From assembly GCF_018613935.1 (NCBI RefSeq), contig NZ_JAGGPF010000001.1, positions 1 to 64,000 of the forward strand: a stretch of 64,000 bases of DNA. The letters run 5' to 3'. The stretch is from Agromyces sp. ISL-38 (GTDB lineage Bacteria > Actinomycetota > Actinomycetes > Actinomycetales > Microbacteriaceae). The number at the start of each line of letters is the position of its first letter. Within the stretch, counting starts at the first letter, position 1. Made by a program: the position numbers and the translations under genes. The notes under the pieces are model-generated. The model had not been told where the DNA came from. It worked only from the letters and a program-made list of their open reading frames with translations, and did no database searches. Positions 42,221 to 50,793 of this stretch are shown piece by piece.

Positions 42221-42679
42221 ATGGCCGCAAGATCGGGTGCTCGCGCCCGTCGATCCGCTCCCCGTGCTGCCGCGGTCGCACTCGTGCTCGCGCTCGGCCT
42301 CGGCTCGTGCGCGGCGCAGGCTCCGTCGCATTCCGACGGCTTCCACGCCTCGGTCGTGAGCATCGCGGACCGCGCCGCGAACGGCGACTTCGCAGACGCA
42401 CTCGCCGCGCTCGACATCCTCGAAGCGAATGTCGCCGAAGCCAGCGCCGACGGTGACCTCGACGCGGCACGGGAGCGCGACATCCGTGATGCCATCGCGC
42501 TCGTGCGTGCCGACCTCGAGGCCGCGGCGGCGGCGGCGACACCCACCGCCACCCCCACGCCGACGCCAGTGCCCGAAGAATCCGATGACAGCGGGAATCA
42601 GGGCCCGGGCAGCAGCGACGACAAGGGCGGCGGCAAGGGCAAAGACGGCGAGAAGGGCAAGGGTTCCGGCAAGGACTGA
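42221..42679 (+). CDS. Small lipoprotein with helical domain and charged tail
   Basis: The 152-residue product has a twin-basic N-terminus, a hydrophobic stretch and lipobox GLGSC (about residue 29). A helical region (FHASVVSIADRAANGDFADALAALDIL, then AARERDIRDAIALVRADLEAA) leads to a Thr/Pro linker and a Gly/Lys/Asp-rich tail. It probably works with the upstream kinase, whose transcript it likely shares (no promoter visible in the gap). Function unknown. Confidence 0.8.
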   Translation: MAARSGARARRSAPRAAAVALVLALGLGSCAAQAPSHSDGFHASVVSIADRAANGDFADALAALDILEANVAEASADGDLDAARERDIRDAIALVRADLEAAAAAATPTATPTPTPVPEESDDSGNQGPGSSDDKGGGKGKDGEKGKGSGKD

Positions 42680-42719
42680 CGCGTGCGGCTGCCCGGCTCG
42701 CCACGCGCACCGCGTCCCG

Positions 42720-42725
42720 TACTCT
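42720..42725 (+). promoter_or_regulatory. -10 box of a leaderless hydrolase transcript
   Basis: TACTCT is followed by CGAGAC and the ATG at 42732. Confidence 0.5.
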
Positions 42726-42731
42726 CGAGAC

Positions 42732-43547
42732 ATGCCCCACCTCGCCGTCCCGGGTGCCGAGCTCGCCTACGAATCCGCCGGCCACGCGTCGGAGCCGGCC
42801 CTCGTGCTGCTGCATTCGGGAATCGCGACGATGCGCATGTGGGAGCCGCAAGTGCCGGCACTCACCGCGGGGCACCTCGTGGTGCGGCTCGACGCACGCG
42901 GCTTCGGGGCGACGCGGCACGACGGCGCGCCCTACTCCGATCGTGACGACGTGCGCTCAGTGCTCGACCACCTCGGCATCGAGCGGGCCACGATCATCGG
43001 CGCCGGTCGCGGCGGCACCACGGCCCTCGATCTCGCGCTCGAGTCCCCCGACCGCGTGGCCGGGGTCGTGACGGTGGGAGCCGGCCCGAGCGGGTTCCCC
43101 GGGCTCCCGCTCTCCGACGAGGAGCACCGCCGCATCGACGAGCTCGACGACGCATTCGCGGCATCCGACTGGCGACGACTCGCCCGCCTCGAGACCGCCC
43201 TGTGGGCTGCGGGCAGCAATCGACTCGAATCCGACCTCGATCCCGAGTTCGTCGCCATCGCCCACGGGATCGCGGCAGCGAACGTGGCGCATGCCGAGGA
43301 GGCGGCGAGCCCTGAACCGCTCGAGCCGCCCGCGTACGGCCGGCTCGGCGACATCCGGATCCCCGCGCTCGTCTTAGTCGGCGAGTACGACCTGGGGCCC
43401 ACGCGGGCCCACTACGAGCACCTGCTCGACGCACTGCCCGAGGCGACCGGGTTCAGCTTCCCGGATGCCGCACACCTGCCGAACCTCGAGCGGCCGGCCG
43501 AGTTCGAACTCGTACTGCTCGGCTGGCTCGGCGAGCGCGGGCTCTGA
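42732..43547 (+). CDS. Alpha/beta-hydrolase-fold protein lacking the nucleophile serine
   Basis: The 271-residue protein has the fold order of an alpha/beta hydrolase: oxyanion region LVLLHSGIATMRMWEPQ, VVRLDARGFGATRHDG, nucleophile elbow TIIGAGRGGTTALDLAL, acid GEYDLG and catalytic His in DAAHLPNLERP. In the elbow the GxSxG serine is replaced by Gly92 (GAGRG), while acid and His remain. It may be a pseudo-enzyme or use another residue. The related active enzymes are 3-oxoadipate enol-lactonase-like hydrolases. Confidence 0.85.
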   Translation: MPHLAVPGAELAYESAGHASEPALVLLHSGIATMRMWEPQVPALTAGHLVVRLDARGFGATRHDGAPYSDRDDVRSVLDHLGIERATIIGAGRGGTTALDLALESPDRVAGVVTVGAGPSGFPGLPLSDEEHRRIDELDDAFAASDWRRLARLETALWAAGSNRLESDLDPEFVAIAHGIAAANVAHAEEAASPEPLEPPAYGRLGDIRIPALVLVGEYDLGPTRAHYEHLLDALPEATGFSFPDAAHLPNLERPAEFELVLLGWLGERGL

Positions 43548-43583
43548 CGGGCGATCGCCGTGCCGTTCCGAGCGGCCGACCCG

Positions 43584-44423
43584 CTACGAGCGGCCGGTGA
43601 ACCGCTCCATCGAGCGGTAGACCCCGAGGGCGTCGCCCACGACGCGATCGAAGACCCGCGTCGGCAGGATACCGCGCACCGCCCGCGAAAGCCCGACGCT
43701 GCGCGGCAGCTCGACGAGGGGCTTGCCCGCGAGCATCGCGCGCCACACGCGGTCGACGACGTACTCGGGCTCGAGGATCGGAGCCAGCATCGGCGCCCGG
43801 ACGCCCGCGAACATACCCGTCGAGACATAGCCCGGCGTGACCGTGGTGACCCGCACGTTGGTGTGGTCGGCCTGCTCGAGCTCGATGCGCAGCGACTCGC
43901 TCCAGCCGATGAGCGCCGCCTTCGAGGCCGCGTACACGGCCATGCGCGGGTTGGCGAGCGTGCCGGCGGCCGAGGCGATGTTCACGATGCGCGCCGCGCG
44001 GTACGACGAGGAGATCATGCCCGGCAGGAACTCGCGGGTGATGTACATGGGCGCGAGCGCGTTGACCTGCATCGTCGGGCGGGTGTCGTCGCCGCTGTCG
44101 GTCTCCCAGAAGTAGCGATTGCCGCGCACGATGCCGGCGTTGTTGATGAGCACGTCGGGATTGCCGACGTCGCGCCGCACCCGCTGCGCGTGCTTCGCGA
44201 TCGCGCCGGGGTCGCTCACGTCGACGACGTACGAGTGCACGCGGGTGCGCCCGCGCGAGGCGGCGCCCAGCTCGTCGACCACGCGAGAGAGGGCGCTCAC
44301 ATCGCGGTCCCAGAGGGTGACGGATGTCGCGCCCTCGGCCACCGCTCGCTCGGCGAACAGGCGGCCCATGCCACCGGCCGCGCCGGTGATGAGGACCTTC
44401 GCGCCGCGCACCGTTCTCGTCAT
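43584..44423 (-). CDS. SDR-family oxidoreductase
   Basis: The 279-residue short-chain dehydrogenase has TGAAGGMG at the nucleotide loop, a conserved Asp in LWDRDVSAL suggesting NAD(H) preference, INNAGIV, the catalytic Ser in IVNIASAAG and the Tyr-Lys pair YAASKAALIGWSE. A C-terminal extension of about 60 residues (LVELPRSVGLSRAVRGILP) resembles SDRs that act on lipids. The substrate is unknown. Confidence 0.92.
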   Translation of the reverse strand: MTRTVRGAKVLITGAAGGMGRLFAERAVAEGATSVTLWDRDVSALSRVVDELGAASRGRTRVHSYVVDVSDPGAIAKHAQRVRRDVGNPDVLINNAGIVRGNRYFWETDSGDDTRPTMQVNALAPMYITREFLPGMISSSYRAARIVNIASAAGTLANPRMAVYAASKAALIGWSESLRIELEQADHTNVRVTTVTPGYVSTGMFAGVRAPMLAPILEPEYVVDRVWRAMLAGKPLVELPRSVGLSRAVRGILPTRVFDRVVGDALGVYRSMERFTGRS

Positions 44424-44526
44424 GCCCCCATTCTCGCAACCATTGCACCGGCGCCCGTGAGCGGCGCCCGACTCACTGAACCGAAAAGCTCACAGCTGAT
44501 CGCCACGCCCGTGCGAGCATGGACGG

Positions 44527-44994
44527 ATGGTGACGAACGACCTCAGCCTCGTGCCGAAGTCCATCGAGGAGACCGCGACCTGGCTGCCCATCGCGATGTC
44601 GGCCTACGAACAGGCCCGCATCGCCGCAGGCGACAGCGCCGAGGGGGCGGCGGCCGCGCGGCAGGCCTCCGAGCAGCAGTTCTTCCCCGACGGCAGCCTC
44701 ATCGACGGGCAACTCCTCTTCACGGTCGTGGCCGACGGCGAGGATGCAGGGTGGCTCTGGATCGGGCCCTCGAGCGACGCGTCGAACTGGTGGGTCTGGG
44801 ACATCCGGGTGCATGACGCCTTTCGACGGCGCGGCATCGGCCGAGCAGCGATGCAACTGGCCGAAGACGTCGCCCGCTCGCAGGGCGCGACCTCGATCCG
44901 GCTCAACGTGTTCGCCGACAACGAGGGCGCGATCCGCCTCTACGACGAGCTCGGCTACGAGACGACGGCGATCTCCAAGCAGAAGCGGCTCTGA
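44527..44994 (+). CDS. GNAT-family N-acetyltransferase
   Basis: The 155-residue protein has a GNAT C-terminal core: WWVWDIRVHDAFRRRGIGRAAM contains the acetyl-CoA RRxGIG loop, then ATSIRLNVFADNEGAIRLYDELGYETT. The N-terminal half (ETATWLPIAMSAYEQARIAAG) is typical of RimI-like acetyltransferases of unknown substrate. Stands alone between opposing genes. Confidence 0.9.
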   Translation: MVTNDLSLVPKSIEETATWLPIAMSAYEQARIAAGDSAEGAAAARQASEQQFFPDGSLIDGQLLFTVVADGEDAGWLWIGPSSDASNWWVWDIRVHDAFRRRGIGRAAMQLAEDVARSQGATSIRLNVFADNEGAIRLYDELGYETTAISKQKRL

Positions 44995-45009
44995 GAGCCG
45001 AGCTGCGGC

Positions 45010-46662
45010 TCAGTCCGCCAGGCGCACGACCTCGACGCGATTTCCCGGGCCGGCAAGCACGAGCACGCGTTTGCCGGCCACACCCTCGAGCGCACCGGCG
45101 ATCGCCGCGGCATCCGGATCTGCGCCCGGCTCGGCGCCCGGCTCGTCAAGGGAGCGCCAGACGGTGACCGAGGCGCCCGTGGCATCCGTTACGGCCTGCT
45201 CGAGTGCGACCGCGTCGCCCGCCGTCACGAGGATGACCCGGCCGATCCGGCGCGCGGGCGCGAGGCCCTCCGCGGCGATCACCGAGCGATCGCGCCGCCA
45301 GAGCGCGAAGTGGTAGCCGAACACGAGCCCGGTGGCGACGAGGAGGCCGAGCGGCGCACGCACCCGGTCGACGAGGCTCGCCGTCGTCGTGGGATCGAGC
45401 GCGAACTCGAACAGCAGGTAGCCGACCACGAGCAGGGTGATGAGCGCCACGACGGCGCTCACGCCGAACACGGCGATGAGGTACACCCGGCGGCCGGTGG
45501 AGCCGATCTCCGTCGATCCGACCTGCCGGGCGGGCTTCCAGCTGATCCACCAGACCGGTCCGCCCACAGCGAGCGCGCTGATCCCGCCGAGGAGGAGCGA
45601 GCGGGTGTCGGATGCCGCGAGGGGGCTCGCGAGCGTGGCGAGCGTCGCGTTGATGACGACGCCGATTCCCGACGCGGCCGCCACCAGGCCGAGGCCCGAC
45701 ATGACCAGCGCGCCGGCGCGGCGCGTGCCGTCGGAGCGCCCCGACGCGATGCGGTGGTGGTAGACCCACACGAGAGCGCCGACGGATGCCGCGGCGAGCG
45801 CCGTTCCCAGTGGGCGGAGGATCTCGCCCATCGGGTCGCTCGGGTCGAAGGCCAGCCTCAGCAGCACGAAGAGCGCGGTGCCGAGTCCGGCGAGCATCAC
45901 GAACCCGGCCGCCAGCACGCCGATGACGACGAGCGCCACGCGGGCGAGGCCCGTCTCCAGTCGTCGCGCATCGTCGCGGAACCAGTGCCACGACCAGATC
46001 GCCCCACCAGCCACCGCCCAGATGAGCGACTCGAGCGGCGCCTGCCACCAGGTGGTGCCGGCGATCGCCTGCTCGGATGCTCGCCGAATCGCCGTGTCCA
46101 AGAGTGAGCCGAGCGCGGTCACGCCGCCACCGATGCCGATGATGAGGCCGTACACCGTGCCGGCGACGGCGGGCACGGTGGCGAGCCTGATCGGATGCCG
46201 GACCGGGTGGCGCCACATCCATCGGTGCCAGACCCAAACGAGTGCCCAGACCGCGCCGACGGAGAGGTCTCCGGGATCCCAACGTCCGCTCACGAGCAAC
46301 GACAACGTGCCCACGAGTGCCGAGGTCGCCACGATGAGCGAGACCGTGTACATGAGGGCGAGGTAGAGGCCCCATGCAAGCGACGACCGCTCCGAGTCAT
46401 CCGTGAGCCGGCGCCACACCACCCACCAGAGCACCGCCGCGAGCGGCCCGCCGATGAGCGTGAAGGCGAGCGACAGCGCGAGGCCGGCGTTGCCGCCGAC
46501 GGCGAGTGGAGTGCCGCTCTCGAGCAGTCGCGCGAGGAGACCGCTCAGGCCGCTGGCACCGATCGTGACGAGCACGAAGAGGAGCGTGTAGACGATGAGG
46601 CGCCGCACGGTGCGCTGCGCCGAGCCCGTGACGGGGTCAGTCGGGAGCGTGGTGGCGGTCAT
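45010..46662 (-). CDS. DUF5671-type polytopic membrane protein
   Basis: The 550-residue protein is almost entirely membrane spans (12 or more), arranged as repeated four-span units of the DUF5671 pattern (RRLIVYTLLFVLVTIGASGL; VYLIAVFGVSAVVALITLLV). The final cytosolic part of about 90 residues (ARRIGRVILVTAGDAVALEQ, KRVLVLAGPGNRVEVVRL) looks like a small separate domain. Function unknown. Start chosen at the ATG overlapping the stop of the upstream gene (TGATG); the two are coupled. Confidence 0.85.
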   Translation of the reverse strand: MTATTLPTDPVTGSAQRTVRRLIVYTLLFVLVTIGASGLSGLLARLLESGTPLAVGGNAGLALSLAFTLIGGPLAAVLWWVVWRRLTDDSERSSLAWGLYLALMYTVSLIVATSALVGTLSLLVSGRWDPGDLSVGAVWALVWVWHRWMWRHPVRHPIRLATVPAVAGTVYGLIIGIGGGVTALGSLLDTAIRRASEQAIAGTTWWQAPLESLIWAVAGGAIWSWHWFRDDARRLETGLARVALVVIGVLAAGFVMLAGLGTALFVLLRLAFDPSDPMGEILRPLGTALAAASVGALVWVYHHRIASGRSDGTRRAGALVMSGLGLVAAASGIGVVINATLATLASPLAASDTRSLLLGGISALAVGGPVWWISWKPARQVGSTEIGSTGRRVYLIAVFGVSAVVALITLLVVGYLLFEFALDPTTTASLVDRVRAPLGLLVATGLVFGYHFALWRRDRSVIAAEGLAPARRIGRVILVTAGDAVALEQAVTDATGASVTVWRSLDEPGAEPGADPDAAAIAGALEGVAGKRVLVLAGPGNRVEVVRLAD

Positions 46663-47123
46663 CACTGCACCACCTTCGGGGCGCAGATCGTGAGCGGCCA
46701 CGGGGCCGACTCGATGAGCCAGCCGCCGTCGGCCGCGACGAGGTCGAACACGGCCTCCTCCTCGTACTCCGACGATCCGAACAGTCCGCCGTCGTACGAC
46801 GTGACCATGAGCACCTTCACGTCGGCCGAGTCGTCGCGTTCCGTCGTGGAGACGAGGGTGACCCGCATGCCGTCGACAGGGCCGGTCCCCGTGCGCTCGC
46901 AGGAGTCGCCGAGCTCGGGAACCAGGTACTCGATGGCCGCCGCTTCATCGCCCTCGATCACCGCCGCCGAGTAGCGCTGCACGACGCCCTCGGGCGTGGA
47001 TTCGTCGAGGAGTTCGGGCGCACCGGTCGTGAACACGACGATGAGTGCCACGATCACCATTACGGCGATCACGCCGAGGATCACGATGAGGGTGCGGTCG
47101 GGCTTCGCCACCGGGGATTCCAT
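46662..47123 (-). CDS. Single-span protein with NTF2-like extracellular domain
   Basis: The protein of about 153 residues has one N-terminal span (LIVILGVIAVMVIVALIVVF) followed by a region with the DUF4878/NTF2-like pattern TPEGVVQRYSAAVIEGDEAAAIEYLVP and a C-terminal WLIESAPWPLTIC. Coupled to the DUF5671 gene by TGATG. Two ATGs (47123, 47135) are possible; the nearer one is chosen, without strong evidence. Confidence 0.75.
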   Translation of the reverse strand: MESPVAKPDRTLIVILGVIAVMVIVALIVVFTTGAPELLDESTPEGVVQRYSAAVIEGDEAAAIEYLVPELGDSCERTGTGPVDGMRVTLVSTTERDDSADVKVLMVTSYDGGLFGSSEYEEEAVFDLVAADGGWLIESAPWPLTICAPKVVQ

Positions 47124-47180
47124 GCTCCACATCATGGCGTGGCGTGGCGGCTCGCGACAGCACGAATGCCTGACGACGAA

Positions 47181-47217
47181 CGGAGTCCCCGTCCGGCTGT
47201 GCCGGTCGGGGACTCCG
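47181..47217. terminator. Strong terminator hairpin
   Basis: CGGAGTCCCCG - T - CCGGC - TGT - GCCGG - T - CGGGGACTCCG: 16 pairs with a symmetric T/T mismatch and a three-base loop. It lies downstream of the DUF4190 gene (minus strand), ahead of the next minus-strand gene. Confidence 0.85.
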
Positions 47218-47268
47218 TGTGCGTGAAACCTCGGTGGGACCTCCCTGGAACCTCGGGAGGCGAAGGAC

Positions 47269-47556
47269 CTAGTAGGTCGTCGTGAGCTCCGGGTTGGAGG
47301 CCACGACCGCGACGACCACGATCACCCAGATGATGATGATGACGATCGACACGAATCCGATGATGATCGCGGCGAGCGCGAGGCCACGGCCGCGCTCACC
47401 GGTCTTCTTCACCTGGTTGAGGCCGATGAAGCCGAGCACGATCGCGATGACGTTGAAGCCGACGAGCGACAGCACGAAGGCGACGATCGAGAGGACATTC
47501 CACTTCTCGGTGGGCGCCGACTGAGCGGGCACGGGAGCGGGCGCGGGAGTAGTCAT
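47269..47556 (-). CDS. DUF4190-type small membrane protein
   Basis: The 95-residue product has a Pro/Ala-rich N-terminus and two spans (VLSIVAFVLSLVGFNVIAIV, LAAIIIGFVSIVIIIIWVIV) flanking GFIGLNQVKKTGERGRGLA, the DUF4190 signature. Function unknown. AAGGAATCCTCAC precedes the ATG. Monocistronic, ended by the hairpin at 47181. Confidence 0.88.
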   Translation of the reverse strand: MTTPAPAPVPAQSAPTEKWNVLSIVAFVLSLVGFNVIAIVLGFIGLNQVKKTGERGRGLALAAIIIGFVSIVIIIIWVIVVVAVVASNPELTTTY

Positions 47557-47693
47557 GTGAGGATTCCTTGCTGTGTTGGTGATCGGCGAACTGCCGAACC
47601 GCATACTGGCAGCGCACGCGAGTCGCTGTCAATGGAAAGCGGTGCCCATGCGCCGTTCAGCCAGGAGAGCATGGACGTGGGAGAGGGACGCGG

Positions 47694-48302
47694 TCACCAG
47701 GGCTCGCCGGCCTCGGGCATGAGCTCGCGCACTCCCACGGCGTCGGGGAAGCAGGCGTTCAACACCTCGGTGACGGACTGCTCGGTGCCATACGCACCGA
47801 CGAGCCGAAGGCCCACGATCGCGTTGATGAGCATGCCGTTCGCCATGAAGTCGCGAGTCTCCACCTTGGTGAATCCGGCCTCGTCGCGCACGAAGCGCCA
47901 GATCGAGTTGAACCCGGCGCGCGCGACCGGACCGATCTCGGGGTCGCCGCCGAGCGCCGTGGAGTTCGCGATGACGGGCAGCATGCCCCGCTCGACCAGG
48001 AGTCCGGCGTAGGCGGCGCCCATCCGCTTCATCCGTTCCTCGGGCGGGCCTGGCAGCACCCTGGTGAACTCGCCGAGGATCCGTTCGTACGCCCGCTCGA
48101 TCACGGCGATGTACAGCTTCGACTTCGTGCCGAAGAGCCGCACGACGTAGGGCTGACTCACGCCGGCGGCGCGGGCGACCTCATCGGTCGTCGTGCCGAC
48201 GTAGCTCTTCGCTCCGAAGACCGCGGTCGCCGCTTCAAGGATGAGCTCGCGGCGATCCGCCGCCTTCATGCGGGGCGCTGTGGTGGCTTCTTCGACCGTC
48301 AT
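47694..48302 (-). CDS. TetR-family repressor divergent from an MFS pump
   Basis: The 202-residue protein has the TetR helix-turn-helix (RELILEAATAVFGAKSYVGTTT, DEVARAAGVSQPYVVRLFGTKSKLY) and a ligand domain not diagnostic of an effector. A TAACAT box seven bases before the ATG at 48302 favours this start over 48311. A long palindrome in the divergent spacer is a good operator, so it probably represses both itself and the MFS exporter in the absence of the drug-like ligand. Confidence 0.92.
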   Translation of the reverse strand: MTVEEATTAPRMKAADRRELILEAATAVFGAKSYVGTTTDEVARAAGVSQPYVVRLFGTKSKLYIAVIERAYERILGEFTRVLPGPPEERMKRMGAAYAGLLVERGMLPVIANSTALGGDPEIGPVARAGFNSIWRFVRDEAGFTKVETRDFMANGMLINAIVGLRLVGAYGTEQSVTEVLNACFPDAVGVRELMPEAGEPW

Positions 48303-48310
48303 GCTTGACA

Positions 48311-48354
48311 TGTTATCAGTCGATTACTACAGTCCAAGTAATCATCCGATAACA
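48311..48354. promoter_or_regulatory. Two-part palindromic operator between TetR and MFS genes
   Basis: TGTTATC-AGTC-GATTAC (48311-48327) is inverted as GTAATC-ATCC-GATAACA (48338-48354): 13 of 17 positions match and the centre is 10 bases. It overlaps the -10 region of the regulator and lies just before the MFS start, the position expected for repression in both directions. Confidence 0.75.
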
Positions 48355-48370
48355 ACTAGGGAGTTTCGTC

Positions 48371-49834
48371 GTGTCGACCATCCTCGATGCACCATCCAGC
48401 CCGCTCACGCGTCGACCCAGCCCGTTGTGGCTCGTGCTCGTCGCCACCGCCCTGCCCATGTTCATGGCGACGCTCGACAACCTCGTGATGACGAACGCGT
48501 TGCCGGTGTTGCACTCGGAGTTCGGGGCATCCGTCGAAGAGCTCCAGTGGTTCATGAACGCGTACACGCTCGCCTTCGCGAGCACGATCCTCATGGCCGT
48601 CGCGCTGGGCGACCGATTCGGCCGCCGCACCCTTTTCCTCGTCGGCATCGTGGTCTTCACCCTGAGCTCTGCACTCGCGGCCCTTGCGACCGATCCCGGG
48701 CAGCTCATCGCCGCCCGCGCGGCCCAGGGCTTCGGCGCGGCCGCGATCATGCCGCTCTCGCTCACGCTCCTCGCGGGCGCCGTGCCGATCGCCCGACGGC
48801 CGCTCGCGATCGGCATCTGGGGCGGCGTCGCGGGGCTCGGCGTCGCGACGGGCCCGCTCATCGGCGGCGCCGTGATCGAAGGCTGGGCATGGCAAGCCAT
48901 CTTCTGGATCAACGTGCCCGTCGGCGTGATCTCGGTCGCGCTCGCCCTCCTCGCCCTGCCGAACAGCTTCGGCGCACGGCTCCGCGCCGACCTCCTCGGA
49001 CTCGCGCTCTCGGGGCTCGGGCTGCTCGGTCTCGTCTACGGCATCGTCCGAGGCAACGACGCGGGCTGGGACAGCCTCGAGGTGCTCGGCAGCCTCATCG
49101 CGGGTGGCATCCTCCTTCTCGCATTCGTGCTGTGGGAAACGCGCGCTACCGCGCCCCTGCTCCCGCTCCGGCTTTTCCGCGACCGGAGCTTCACGGTCGC
49201 GAACGTCGCGGGCTTCGGCTTCAGCTTCGGCGCGTTCGGGTCGATCTTCATCCTGATCCAATTCCTGCAGGTCGTGCAGGGCGCGACGCCGCTCGAGGCG
49301 GCGCTGCAGACCTCGCCGTGGACGCTCGCGCCGATGGTGGTCGCGCCCCTCGCCGGGGTGTTCGCCCCGCGGGTCGGAACGCGCGCCCTAATCGTGACCG
49401 GGTTGCTCTTGCTCAGCGGCGCACTGTTCTGGCTCACGCAACTGCTCGACGCCGGCATCGAGTACTCGGCCTACGTCGCGCCCTTCATCGTCGCGGGCGT
49501 CGGCATGGGCCTGGTGTTCGCGCCCTCGGCGACCGCGGTGCTCGCGAGGATGGCGCCCGAGGACCATGCGAAGGCGAGCGGCACGAACTCGATGCTCCGC
49601 GAGGTGGGCGTCGCACTCGGCATCGCCGTGTCGACGGCGGTATTCACGGGTGCGGGCGGAGCGCTCACGCCGATCGACTACGCCATGGGCGCACAGCCGG
49701 CGGTCGCCGTGGGCGCGGCTGTGCTGCTCGCGTCGGCGCTCGTCGCGATGCTGCTGCCGTCTGGTCGCACGGCGACGACGGCGACCCCCACCGGCGTCGC
49801 CGCTCCCGCCCGCGCGGCCGAGCTCGTGCACTAG
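48371..49834 (+). CDS. MFS drug:proton antiporter, DHA2 (14-span) type
   Basis: The 487-residue transporter has motif C-like TALPMFMATLDNLVMTNALP, motif A MAVALGDRFGRRTLFLVG, AARAAQGFGAAAIMPLSL and WRAIFWINVP-like WQAIFWINVPVGV, all typical of EmrB/QacA antiporters. About 14 spans. GTG start with GGGAG eight bases upstream. Control by the divergent TetR regulator is strongly suggested by the shared palindrome. Confidence 0.93.
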   Translation: MSTILDAPSSPLTRRPSPLWLVLVATALPMFMATLDNLVMTNALPVLHSEFGASVEELQWFMNAYTLAFASTILMAVALGDRFGRRTLFLVGIVVFTLSSALAALATDPGQLIAARAAQGFGAAAIMPLSLTLLAGAVPIARRPLAIGIWGGVAGLGVATGPLIGGAVIEGWAWQAIFWINVPVGVISVALALLALPNSFGARLRADLLGLALSGLGLLGLVYGIVRGNDAGWDSLEVLGSLIAGGILLLAFVLWETRATAPLLPLRLFRDRSFTVANVAGFGFSFGAFGSIFILIQFLQVVQGATPLEAALQTSPWTLAPMVVAPLAGVFAPRVGTRALIVTGLLLLSGALFWLTQLLDAGIEYSAYVAPFIVAGVGMGLVFAPSATAVLARMAPEDHAKASGTNSMLREVGVALGIAVSTAVFTGAGGALTPIDYAMGAQPAVAVGAAVLLASALVAMLLPSGRTATTATPTGVAAPARAAELVH

Positions 49835-49860
49835 CGGAGTACCCGACGGAAAGCGAAGAG

Positions 49861-49888
49861 GTCCCCGTCCCGCTCGACGGGCGGGGAC
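49861..49888. terminator. Bidirectional terminator hairpin
   Basis: GTCCCCG - T - CCCG - CTCGA - CGGG - CGGGGAC: 11 pairs with one bulged T, between convergent MFS and AlkD-like genes. Confidence 0.75.
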
Positions 49889-49898
49889 TCCCGGGCGT

Positions 49899-50684
49899 TC
49901 AGCGCTGCGCGCGATACGCCGCTCGCTCGTCGGGCGAGAGGTGCTCGGTCGCGTAGGAGAGCATGGTGCGCGGCATCCGCGCGGCGTACTCGTCGAGGAA
50001 CCCGCGAAGCACGCCGCGATCGACGCGCTTGCCGAGCTCGCGCAGCATCCATCCGACGGCCTTGTGCATGAGGTCTTCGCGGTCGCCGAGCAGCCGCGGC
50101 GCGAGCCGCAGGATCGGCCCGCCGTCACCGGCCCTGATGAAGGCGAACGTCGCCAGCACCGCAACCCGGCGCTCCCAGAGGGAGTCGGATGCCGCGAGCT
50201 CGTCGAGCAGCGGATCGTCGCCGCGCCCGGCCGCCCGCAGGAACTCGCCCACGAGATACTCCGCTGAGGAGTCGACGAGATCCCAGTTGTTCACGCGCCC
50301 GGCTCGCACCGCGGCGAGGTATGCCTCGTGCAGCGCCCGCCGTGCGTCGTCGTCGCGGCCGTCGTCGTCGTGGGCCTCGTCAACGCGGGTTCGCTGGCGG
50401 CTCGCGACCTGGAACTGCCGCACCATCACGAGGAGCGCGGCGAGCCGGTGCTCGTGCACGGGGCTCTCGAGGAGCTTCCTCACTTCGACCGGCGGAAGCC
50501 CGGCGAAGCCCGCGACGACCGATCGGGTCGCGGGCACGCTCACCCCGATGAATCGATCTCCCTCGCCGTACTGGCCCGGGCCCGTCTTGAAGAACCGCGC
50601 GGACACCGCAGCCCGGTCGACGGAGGCGAGCTCCGCGAGCGCGGCCTCCACCGCTTCAGCGCTGGCATCCGCAGAGAAGTCCAT
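49899..50684 (-). CDS. AlkD-like DNA alkylation repair protein
   Basis: The 261-residue HEAT-like protein shows the family landmarks FKTGPGQYGEGDRFIGVSVPATR, VNNWDLVDSSAEYLVG with the catalytic-region Trp-Asp, SLWERRVAVLATFAFIR and MHKAVGWMLRELGKR. AlkD-type glycosylases excise bulky alkylated bases such as N7- and N3-alkylpurines. An Asp-rich insert (RVDEAHDDDGRDDDARR) near residue 105 is unusual. TATCGT lies seven bases before the ATG (leaderless). Confidence 0.92.
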   Translation of the reverse strand: MDFSADASAEAVEAALAELASVDRAAVSARFFKTGPGQYGEGDRFIGVSVPATRSVVAGFAGLPPVEVRKLLESPVHEHRLAALLVMVRQFQVASRQRTRVDEAHDDDGRDDDARRALHEAYLAAVRAGRVNNWDLVDSSAEYLVGEFLRAAGRGDDPLLDELAASDSLWERRVAVLATFAFIRAGDGGPILRLAPRLLGDREDLMHKAVGWMLRELGKRVDRGVLRGFLDEYAARMPRTMLSYATEHLSPDERAAYRAQR

Positions 50685-50691
50685 GGTTCGC

Positions 50692-50697
50692 ACGATA
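50692..50697 (-). promoter_or_regulatory. -10 box of a leaderless AlkD-like transcript
   Basis: TATCGT, seven bases (GCGAACC), then ATG at 50684 on the minus strand. Confidence 0.5.
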
Positions 50698-50755
50698 CCG
50701 GGGCAGCACCGGAACGGACGCGGTGGTCGAAACGCCTGCGCCGGGGCGCACGTCA

Positions 50756-50789
50756 GTGGCCGGCGCCCGCTCGGAGGGGCGCCGGCCAC
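50756..50789. terminator. Terminator of the sugar-importer operon
   Basis: GTGGCCGGCGCCC (50756-50768), an eight-base loop and GGGCGCCGGCCAC (50777-50789): 13 perfect pairs just past the permease stop on the minus strand. Confidence 0.85.
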
Positions 50790-50793
50790 CGCG

